Positions 1-4,603 of a stretch of 5,551 bases of DNA are shown in pieces (position 1 is the first letter of the stretch; each line of letters begins with the position of its first letter). The translations under genes were made by a program, and so were the position numbers. The notes below the pieces were generated by a model, which saw only the letters and a list, made by a program, of their open reading frames with translations, was not told the DNA's origin and did not search any database. The stretch spans positions 1-5,551 of the forward strand of contig QIHS01000264.1 in assembly GCA_003229095.1 (NCBI GenBank). Reading direction: 5' to 3'. This DNA is from Woeseia sp. (GTDB lineage: Bacteria > Pseudomonadota > Gammaproteobacteria > Steroidobacterales > Woeseiaceae).

Positions 1-268
1 TTGACTGAGGTTTTTGAACCACCACTTCTCCTGATTGTGGCGACACTTGTGCGTGAATATCCCAGCCATGCATCCCTCTCGAGAACGGTTTACCTTGCTG
101 CCCGCAATGTTGAATATGAATCACTGGCATTCCTGCATGTCGAGCTGCACCAACTAGCGCCGCAACGTCTTGCAGCAAGATCGCGCCTTTTTCGATCGGT
201 GGCATGATCTTGCCGTCAAAGCCGCACACCTGCATATCAATGACGAGTAATGCCGTTGATTCAATCAT
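1..268 (-). CDS. Isochorismatase-like cysteine hydrolase, N-terminal part (runs off window)
   Basis: The minus strand is open from an ATG at 268-266 to the left edge, giving 89 residues without a stop. The N-terminus reads STALLVIDMQ, the first beta strand of the isochorismatase-like fold with the catalytic Asp at residue 11. A second strand (GMPVIHIQH, about 47-54) follows, then EVVVQKPQS near 81-89, where Lys86 fits the conserved catalytic Lys. The nucleophilic Cys would lie outside the window. Family members hydrolyse isochorismate, nicotinamide, ureido compounds or other amides, and the substrate cannot be chosen from this fragment. The start codon overlaps the end of the zinc-ribbon gene by 8 bases in another frame, which suggests translational coupling. 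No strong ribosome binding site is visible. It is the last visible gene of the sigma operon. Confidence 0.85.
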   Translation of the reverse strand, partial: MIESTALLVIDMQVCGFDGKIMPPIEKGAILLQDVAALVGAARHAGMPVIHIQHCGQQGKPFSRGMHGWDIHAQVSPQSGEVVVQKPQS

Positions 269-458
269 GACGAGTATTTATGACCTTGCAGGCTCGTCCT
301 ATATGCGAAACGCCAAGAACTTTCTTGCAGGACGAGCAAAAGTAAATATAGCGTCGACCCAGCCAGCCTTTGATTTGCTGATAGTGCAAGACTTTAACAA
401 TCTTTTCGCAATGTGGGCGAATCCGTGAATCGTCATTTCTTTCATCGAGCTCAATCAA
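261..458 (-). CDS. Small zinc-ribbon-like protein, 65 aa, TTG start
   Basis: This short ORF is supported by its position in the operon and by a good Shine-Dalgarno sequence (AGGAG at 472-468) nine bases before a TTG start at 458. Its stop overlaps the next gene. The protein has a C-terminal CxxC knuckle (FCSSC, Cys41 and Cys44) and an N-terminal RPHC (14-17), where a CPHC knuckle would be expected in a two-knuckle ribbon. A basic, aromatic stretch, YQQIKGWLGRRYIYF, lies between them. The pattern looks like a small cytoplasmic zinc-binding protein, but I do not recognise a named family. The Arg14 codon is CGC, one transition away from a Cys codon, so zinc binding may be weakened. Function is unknown. 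Confidence 0.6.
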   Translation of the reverse strand: MIELDERNDDSRIRPHCEKIVKVLHYQQIKGWLGRRYIYFCSSCKKVLGVSHIGRACKVINTRHD

Positions 459-467
459 CTTGATCGA

Positions 468-472
468 CTCCT
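468..472 (-). promoter_or_regulatory. Ribosome binding site for the TTG-start zinc-ribbon gene
   Basis: On the minus strand AGGAG stands nine bases before TTG at 458-456. No ATG lies at a comparable distance in that frame, so this site decides the unusual start. Confidence 0.6.
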
Positions 473-503
473 GTGTCGAAATACTGTGTCAGAAGACGAA
501 TTA

Positions 504-824
504 TCACGCATCCTCAACCACAACCGCAGTACCCACAGCGAGCAGTTCAGCGGCACCCGCCATCATCACAGACGTCGTAAATCGAGTTGCGATAATGGCA
601 TTCGCGCCTAGCGATTCGGCTTCGGCGACCATTCTGTCCAGGCTCTGCTCGCGGCTCTCTGCAATGAGTTTTGCGTATTCGTGAATCTCACCGCCAACGA
701 TGGTTCGCAGACCCGCCATGATGTCCTTGCCAATATGGCGTGCCCGAACTGTGTTGCCTCTGACCAGCCCGATTGTCTTGACAATTCTCTTGCGCGCGAT
801 TTCTTCGCTGGTTGTAATGATCAT
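504..824 (-). CDS. ybjQ: YbjQ/UPF0145 family protein
   Basis: The 106-residue product has the usual length of the YbjQ (DUF74) family and its hallmarks. These are an N-terminal strand with KTIGLVRGNTVRARHIGKD (about 16-34), a central segment with GGEIHEYAKLIAESREQSLDRM (about 44-65), and a terminal half with AESLGANAIIATRFTTS. Family structures form a pentameric ring. The family is often labelled a putative heavy-metal-binding domain, but its biochemical role is not settled. The ATG at 824 has GGAG nine bases upstream, inside the last codons of the anti-sigma gene, which ends only three bases before it. The two are therefore almost certainly co-transcribed. This places the protein in the likely regulon of the ECF sigma factor. 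Confidence 0.92.
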   Translation of the reverse strand: MIITTSEEIARKRIVKTIGLVRGNTVRARHIGKDIMAGLRTIVGGEIHEYAKLIAESREQSLDRMVAEAESLGANAIIATRFTTSVMMAGAAELLAVGTAVVVEDA

Positions 825-827
825 GTT

Positions 828-1280
828 CTAAATCTCCACGTCTTTGTACTTGTCCGTTTTTCGTTCGATCAACCGCTGCCGCAGGACGGATACAAAGAGT
901 AACAGCATGCCGCCATACAAACCGCCGATTATCAGTTTCTCGACCTGCGTCAGCGTTGTTGGCTCAGTGAAAACTTCATACAGACCGGCTGCGCCCGCCA
1001 GCACTGCGCCGCCGAGTATCAAAAGCCAACCGATTCCGTAGCTCTTTTTTACCGCCGTGTCACTCATCGTTTCTCTCCATTCATCCTGACCAAGAGCGCT
1101 TAATTGTGAGCGACCTATTTTTTCGCGCAAGGCGCGAATCTCGTGAAGGCTGCTGTCGCATGCTTTGCAGTTTTCGCAATGCAATTGCACTCGCTGTTGT
1201 TCCTGCTGAGTAAGCTCTCCGTCGACAAACCCTGACAGCAATTCCCCGACGTGTTCGTCTATTCGTCTTTCCTCAGTCAT
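828..1280 (-). CDS. Membrane-bound ZAS-type anti-sigma factor
   Basis: The 150-residue protein starts with the anti-sigma zinc-finger domain (zf-HC2): LLSGFVDGELTQQEQQR at about 14-30, then His34-x3-Cys38-x2-Cys41, the zinc signature of ZAS anti-sigma factors. His10 could supply a fourth ligand. Two hydrophobic segments follow, about 81-103 and 115-134, joined by a short loop of about 12 residues (FTEPTTLTQVEK). Both termini should therefore be cytoplasmic and little is exposed to the periplasm. It presumably holds the sigma factor encoded just upstream in an inactive complex at the inner membrane. The start is one of two adjacent ATG codons (1283 or 1280). The second is preferred because AGGA lies six bases upstream. 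The gene overlaps the sigma stop codon, which implies coupled translation and a fixed stoichiometry. The trigger is unknown; the Cys-rich zinc site makes redox or metal stress possible (inference). Confidence 0.88.
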   Translation of the reverse strand: MTEERRIDEHVGELLSGFVDGELTQQEQQRVQLHCENCKACDSSLHEIRALREKIGRSQLSALGQDEWRETMSDTAVKKSYGIGWLLILGGAVLAGAAGLYEVFTEPTTLTQVEKLIIGGLYGGMLLLFVSVLRQRLIERKTDKYKDVEI

Positions 1281-1773
1281 CATATTTCCTGTAAGCCACA
1301 GCAAGTGCGACACGCGACCGATGCAATCGTGACATCACTGTGCCTGGCGCCACGTCGAGCACCTCAGCAATCTCACCATAAGAAAGATCCATGTAGTCTC
1401 TCAGGACCACGATCTGGCGTTGATCGGGTGAAATCGCAGCCAGTGCTAGTTTCAACACCCGATCCCGGTCAGCAATTTCTGCTGCTTTTTCGGGGCCCGG
1501 TCCGGCGTCTGTTAACTCGTCAGCGGGAAGATCAGCGGGTCGCCTGCGACGCAACAAATCGATGCAACGATTACGCACCAGGCGCAAAAACCAGGGTTTC
1601 AATGCTCCTTTTTCCGCTGCGTAGGCTTGTGGCCGTTCCAATACCGTGGTCAGTGCATCATGTACTGCGTCGGCTGCATCGTCGGAGTTGCCCATGATCT
1701 GTATTGCCAGTGCGTGTGCACCACTGCCAAGACTGACCAGTTCGTGTCTAATTTCCTTAGATTGCGTAAGCAT
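1273..1773 (-). CDS. ECF (group 4) RNA polymerase sigma factor
   Basis: The 166-residue product has only regions sigma2 and sigma4. Region 2 includes SDDAADAVHDALTTVLER (about 30-47) and the promoter-melting/-10 part KPWFLRLVRNRCIDLLRRRR (about 59-78). An acidic, Pro-rich linker follows. Region 4 carries LAAISPDQRQIVVLRDYMDL and the helix-turn-helix YGEIAEVLDVAPGTVMSRLHRSR (about 131-153). A longer reading from TTG at 1842 is possible, but the extra 23 residues resemble nothing in the family and cover a likely promoter, so ATG at 1773 is chosen. There is no Shine-Dalgarno sequence before it. The stop codon overlaps the start of the anti-sigma gene. The subgroup was not determined. Confidence 0.92.
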   Translation of the reverse strand: MLTQSKEIRHELVSLGSGAHALAIQIMGNSDDAADAVHDALTTVLERPQAYAAEKGALKPWFLRLVRNRCIDLLRRRRPADLPADELTDAGPGPEKAAEIADRDRVLKLALAAISPDQRQIVVLRDYMDLSYGEIAEVLDVAPGTVMSRLHRSRVALAVAYRKYDD

Positions 1774-1780
1774 CAGGATA

Positions 1781-1808
1781 AATACGCTCAGGACACGGCA
1801 TTTATTCC
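1781..1808 (-). promoter_or_regulatory. Putative ECF-sigma autoregulatory promoter
   Basis: On the minus strand GGAAT (1808-1804) is separated by 17 bases from CGTATT (1786-1781). A GGAAT/GGAAC -35 and a CGT-type -10 at this spacing are typical of ECF promoters, and ECF factors usually activate their own operon. A start six or seven bases after the -10 element would fall at about 1774-1773, essentially on the sigma ATG. The mRNA would then have almost no leader, consistent with the missing ribosome binding site. Confidence 0.55.
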
Positions 1809-1851
1809 CAAAATCCGCAAAAGAATCTTGAGAACGATGCAATTCGCGCCG

Positions 1852-2625
1852 CTATCGAGTGGAATCCACGTCCAGGAAATGTCCGGTATGCAGAAATGAA
1901 GCGGTATTTTCAATTACGGTGTCGCTGTTCATCAGCGAGAAATGCGAGTTCCTGACCACCAGAAAGTCCGCCATGCCGTCAGCCTTGGTCCGTTCAACGG
2001 TAACTTTGCCGTCATCGGCATCCGGCAACATTGCAGACATGAACGGATTGATTGATCCGGTGCCGGCAATCACGCCCAGTTCAAAGTCAATTGGCGCAAG
2101 TTGGGCCGGGATATCGTCCTCCTGTGTGCCCAGCTGCATACCGGCCTCGCCAGTGAACAGCTTTGCAATCGCCCAGTCACGCGCGCGATCGATGACCTCG
2201 CTGCCCCGATTGGGCGGTCCAAGCATGACGACTCGGCCCAGTTCAGGAATAGGTACTTGCTCGTGCGCAAACCTGAGCAAAATACCGCCCAGTGAATGTG
2301 TTACGAAATGTATCTTTGTAGCCCCGGTAAAGCGGCAGTCTGCGAGACCGCTGTCAACGGCCATTGGCGCAAGCCCCTCTACAGTGCCCTGTTGCGATGG
2401 GTAGTCAACATTGACCGTCGTGAAACCTTCCGCTTGCAGTGCTAGCGCCATCTTGTCCATGGCCCGCCAGCTGCGATTAAGGCCGTGCAGCAATACAACA
2501 CACTCTGTCGCCCGATCGGACATCACCAATTCAGTGCGCGTTACACTGACACAACTCGCGAGCAAACCAGTGACCAAAAGTGCCGCCGCGGCCGGAATAC
2601 GGAAGTTTTTGGCAATTGTACTCAT
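1852..2625 (-). CDS. Lipoprotein alpha/beta hydrolase (lipase/esterase-like)
   Basis: The 257-residue protein starts with a lipoprotein signal: Lys6 and Arg9, a hydrophobic stretch at 10-22 and the lipobox LLASC with Cys25. Residue +2 is Val rather than Asp, so outer-membrane sorting is likely. The hydrolase core follows. VVLLHGLNRS carries the oxyanion HG at about 47-48, the nucleophile elbow is THSLGG with Ser111 (Thr replaces the first Gly of GxSxG), and the likely catalytic Asp lies in DDGKV (about 205). The catalytic His228 sits in NSHFSLM. This arrangement matches the family of single-domain lipases and PGAP1-like alpha/beta hydrolases acting on esters. The substrate is unknown. ATG at 2625 is chosen because it places the signal peptide at the N-terminus; a TTG at 2688 would add 21 unrelated residues. 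It lies 79 bases before the sigma gene and may or may not share its transcript. Confidence 0.88.
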   Translation of the reverse strand: MSTIAKNFRIPAAAALLVTGLLASCVSVTRTELVMSDRATECVVLLHGLNRSWRAMDKMALALQAEGFTTVNVDYPSQQGTVEGLAPMAVDSGLADCRFTGATKIHFVTHSLGGILLRFAHEQVPIPELGRVVMLGPPNRGSEVIDRARDWAIAKLFTGEAGMQLGTQEDDIPAQLAPIDFELGVIAGTGSINPFMSAMLPDADDGKVTVERTKADGMADFLVVRNSHFSLMNSDTVIENTASFLHTGHFLDVDSTR

Positions 2626-2689
2626 GGACGAAATGATACCCGTTGGAACGATGGGCCGTAGTGCTGACGGAATTCTGCTGAACACCAAA

Positions 2690-3098
2690 TCATGGCTGCC
2701 GGACAGCCAACAACTGATCGGCAGCGACAGCGTTCAGCACTGTCTGCGTGCCATCCGGCCAGAAAACAATGAGATCGACCGTCGTCGCCGCTTCCCACGT
2801 CGCGCGGGTCGAGCTGCTCCCAGCCAGTGACGTGAAATATATCGAGATCACCATCGTTGTCGTAATCACCGGCGGCAGCGCCCATGCCATTGCGATCGAT
2901 CACAACATCACGAAAGGAATGATTCCAACCACTGGCCACCGAAATCTCCGAAAATGTCGTTTGTGGTACGAACGCGGCCGGTGGCGGAGGAGAAAAAGCC
3001 GGAGCGGCCGCTGGCGCACCATTGCCACCGCAAGATGTCAGAATTGAGGCAAGCAACACGGTAACAATCTGTTGATACCCGCTTTGACGTAACACCAT
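2690..3098 (-). pseudogene. CRTAC1-type FG-GAP/ASPIC lipoprotein, internally deleted remnant
   Basis: From ATG at 3098 the reading begins with a lipoprotein signal (LLASILTSC, Cys23) and a Pro/Ala-rich linker. It continues with GWNHSF and a calcium-binding FG-GAP/VCBS loop, GDYDNDGDLDIF (about 77-88). Such proteins normally continue for about 500 or more residues of beta-propeller. Here the next bases, in another frame, encode VDLIVFWPDGTQTVLNAVAA and then DQLLAVRQP with a stop at 2690. This is the end of an ASPIC/UnbV domain, the usual C-terminus of the same family. Beginning and end are thus joined with the middle missing and the frame changed near 2815-2835. Read straight through, the first frame runs on to a 158-residue product with an unrelated tail overlapping the hydrolase start. 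Family members are secreted or surface proteins of poorly known function. Confidence 0.82.
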
Positions 3099-3127
3099 TT
3101 GTCGTTCTCTCTTTTGCGTCAGGCGCC

Positions 3128-3157
3128 ATTATATGATCGATACCCAGCGATTGTGAG
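3128..3157 (-). promoter_or_regulatory. Possible sigma70 promoter of the FG-GAP remnant
   Basis: The minus strand has a consensus TATAAT at 3133-3128 with a partial -35 (CTCACA, four of six matches to TTGACA) 18 bases before it. The predicted start near 3121 leaves a leader of about 22 bases containing a purine-rich AGAGAG upstream of ATG 3098. The -35 is weak, so confidence is modest. Confidence 0.4.
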
Positions 3158-3189
3158 ACCATACGCGGACTACGTAATCAGGCCAAACC

Positions 3190-3882
3190 ATGCTCCAGTC
3201 TTTAATCCTGTTTTCGCCGATTGTGTTGCCAGTATTTTTTTGGGCCTGGTATCACTACCATAAAGATCGCCATCTTCCTGAGCCAATCGGCCACCTGGTG
3301 CTTGCATTCGGCCTTGGGGTTGCGTCTTACTGGTTGGGAATCCTGATGTACGAGGGTCTGGGCCTCGTGGGTCTGCGCTTTGACGCATTCGAGCTTGCGG
3401 AGTCCGACCCGCTTGCATTGTTAGGCTATGCGCTGCTCGCCATTGGGCCAATCGAGCAACTCGCAAAGTTTGTTCCGTTCTTTTTCATCATCCTGCGCTT
3501 CGAGGAATTTGACGAACCCATCGACGGAATCATTTACGCCTCATTCATTGCACTGGGATTCGCGTTTGTTGAAAATCTTTACTACCTGCAATATATCACT
3601 GACATAGAGGCGCTGGCGCGAGGCTTCGCCGGACCATTGATTCACGTCGTATTTGCATCAATCTGGGGCTACCACGTCGGTCGGGCTTTTCTCTGTCGAA
3701 GACACTTGTTGCGGACTGTGTTCCTGAGCCTCGCCGCAACTGCTGTTTTACATGGGTCCTACGACTATCTGGTGATCGCAATGCCACCGTTTGCGTTGCC
3801 ATTGTCTGCAGTATTAATTGCCACTGTCTGGATATGGCGCCTGTATCTGTTTCGGGACTTGCGCCGTGCAATGCAGAAATGA
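3190..3882 (+). CDS. prsW: PrsW-family intramembrane metalloprotease
   Basis: The 230-residue protein is strongly hydrophobic, with about seven or eight membrane segments, and carries the ordered PrsW motifs. These are GPIEQLAKF (Glu89-Gln90-x2-Lys93, corresponding to EExxK), FDEPIDGIIYASFIALGFAF followed by Glu128-Asn129, His152 in GPLIHVVFASIWGYHVG, and His188/Asp192 in HGSYDYL. In Bacillus subtilis PrsW makes the first cut in the anti-sigma factor RsiW, releasing an ECF sigma factor. Here an ECF sigma/ZAS anti-sigma pair lies about 1.4 kb away on the other strand, so a similar role is conceivable but unproven. The second Glu of EExxK is Gln, so activity is not certain. ATG at 3190 is preceded by AGG seven bases upstream, a weak site. 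The gene diverges from the FG-GAP remnant and ends four bases from the convergent gene at 3887. Confidence 0.88.
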   Translation: MLQSLILFSPIVLPVFFWAWYHYHKDRHLPEPIGHLVLAFGLGVASYWLGILMYEGLGLVGLRFDAFELAESDPLALLGYALLAIGPIEQLAKFVPFFFIILRFEEFDEPIDGIIYASFIALGFAFVENLYYLQYITDIEALARGFAGPLIHVVFASIWGYHVGRAFLCRRHLLRTVFLSLAATAVLHGSYDYLVIAMPPFALPLSAVLIATVWIWRLYLFRDLRRAMQK

Positions 3883-3886
3883 ACGC

Positions 3887-4303
3887 TCAAGGCGAGCCCG
3901 CGTTTTTCGCCAGTTGGCGCGTGAGATCGGTTAAGGAATTGATTGGCTGAAGGATTTTCTGTACGAGTGGAATAACGGTGTCTATTTCCGAATGCAGAAA
4001 ATTCTTTGGGCGATCAAAGATTAAGCGAAAGCGCGACAACTGGTGAAATATGCGGGCTGAGTCACACCAGTCACGGGAGGGCGTGTTACCCACGCATCGA
4101 TTCAGAATCTATACTGCCCGTTTATACGGATTGAATTTGTCTTCATGAGTCCCGAATCGTTGGTCAACTCCATCTTCGAGTTGCAGCACTAGTGCATCTT
4201 CGAGTTGCAGCACCAGCTCATTATCCTCCATCAGCGCTTCGCAGCGTTTCTGAATGTTGGTGAGAGTAAGCGACACGCTCGAGTCCGATAACGACCTATT
4301 CAT
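3887..4303 (-). pseudogene. Unrecognised small gene split by an in-frame amber codon
   Basis: Two minus-strand ORFs lie in the same frame: 4303-4109 (64 residues) and the stretch from 4108 to 3887 (73 residues). Only TAG at 4111-4109 separates them. Without it the product would be 138 residues. The first part is acidic and contains a duplicated LVLQLED unit. The second contains FHQLSRFRLIFDRPKNFLHS and an amphipathic C-terminal helix (VIPLVQKILQPINSLTDLTR). I recognise no family, no signal peptide and no membrane segment, so it would be cytoplasmic. It could be a pseudogene, a truncated but functional 64-residue protein, or an ORF without function. A convincing Crp-dependent promoter upstream argues that something here is, or was, expressed. 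The ATG at 4303 has AGGGG 11 bases upstream, and an in-frame TAA lies just before that. Confidence 0.45.
4171..4213. repeat. 24-base tandem duplication inside the small gene
   Basis: The 19 bases at 4171-4189 recur exactly at 4195-4213, giving a 24-base period. On the minus strand this encodes LVLQLEDA followed by LVLQLEDG, so the duplication keeps the reading frame. The identity of the two copies suggests a recent event, probably replication slippage. Confidence 0.9.
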
Positions 4304-4337
4304 TTCCCTAAAAACCCCTGTCAGTTATTTTTTCATG

Positions 4338-4357
4338 CTGTCGCCATCTTGCGACAG
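4338..4357. repeat. Perfect 7-bp hairpin in the leader of the small gene
   Basis: CTGTCGC (4338-4344) and GCGACAG (4351-4357) are exact reverse complements around a six-base loop. The element lies between the predicted transcription start (about 4363) and the ATG at 4303, so it would be in the mRNA leader. No T-run follows on either strand, so it is not a standard terminator. It could be an RNA structure or a protein-binding palindrome. Confidence 0.6.
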
Positions 4358-4369
4358 GTGCACAAAAAG

Positions 4370-4375
4370 AGTATA
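4370..4375 (-). promoter_or_regulatory. -10 element of a Crp-dependent promoter
   Basis: TATACT reads from 4375 to 4370 on the minus strand, five of six matches to TATAAT. It predicts a start near 4363. The bases 17 before it (CATATT) are a poor -35, as is usual when an activator is needed. Confidence 0.55.
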
Positions 4376-4396
4376 GAACCCGCACCATCGCTAATA

Positions 4397-4412
4397 TGTG
4401 ACGGGAATCACA
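4397..4412. promoter_or_regulatory. Crp (cAMP receptor protein) operator
   Basis: TGTGA-CGGGAA-TCACA is a perfect match to the Crp core TGTGA-N6-TCACA. Its centre (4404.5) is 41.5 bases upstream of the start predicted from TATACT at 4375-4370. This is exactly the class II geometry in which Crp overlaps the -35 region and contacts RNA polymerase directly. The only gene in position to be controlled is the small minus-strand gene starting at 4303. Fnr sites have a different half-site (TTGAT), so Crp or Vfr is the better candidate. Confidence 0.7.
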
Positions 4413-4603
4413 GTTCGCAGTCAAAAAATGCGCCGACCAGGCACATTATGCAATATTGGCAGGCAGTAACTATCTTGCAAGAGAAAGGGTCTGCAATCCA
4501 GGCCTTTTCTGTTTGCAGTTAGTGGTCTCTATTACGGCTTCAAACGGTCCACAATTTGCACCACAATCACCATACAAGCATGAGCACTTTACAGAAGCAT
4601 CCG
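4413..4603. other. Intergenic spacer, no gene seen
   Basis: No credible coding region was found between the Crp operator and the permease end. A weak imperfect inverted repeat (AGAAAGG at 4482-4488 with CCTTTTCT at 4503-4510, overlapping CTGCAA/TTGCAG at 4491-4518) could be a poor terminator for the permease transcript, but it lacks a clear T-run. Confidence 0.5.

Noticed and set aside
1..207. Plus-strand ORF at the left edge
   Set aside because: It lies opposite the isochorismatase-like gene, whose minus-strand frame shows clear family motifs; the plus frame resembles nothing.
1251..1697. 148-residue plus-strand ORF
   Set aside because: It is antisense to the sigma and anti-sigma genes, is rich in Arg, Ser and Pro, and has no recognisable domain.
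1774..1842. N-terminal extension of the sigma factor from TTG at 1842
   Set aside because: The extra 23 residues are unlike ECF N-termini and coincide with a good ECF promoter; ATG 1773 gives the usual length.
1859..2404. 181-residue plus-strand ORF
   Set aside because: It is the reverse-strand shadow of the lipoprotein hydrolase, with a low-complexity Ser/Pro composition.
2626..2688. N-terminal extension of the hydrolase from TTG at 2688
   Set aside because: It would bury the lipoprotein signal peptide 21 residues inside the protein.
4109..4111. TAG read as pyrrolysine or another recoded amino acid
   Set aside because: Nothing in the window supports recoding, and a nonsense mutation is the simpler reading.
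4338..4357. Intrinsic terminator
   Set aside because: The hairpin is perfect, but no T-run follows on either strand.
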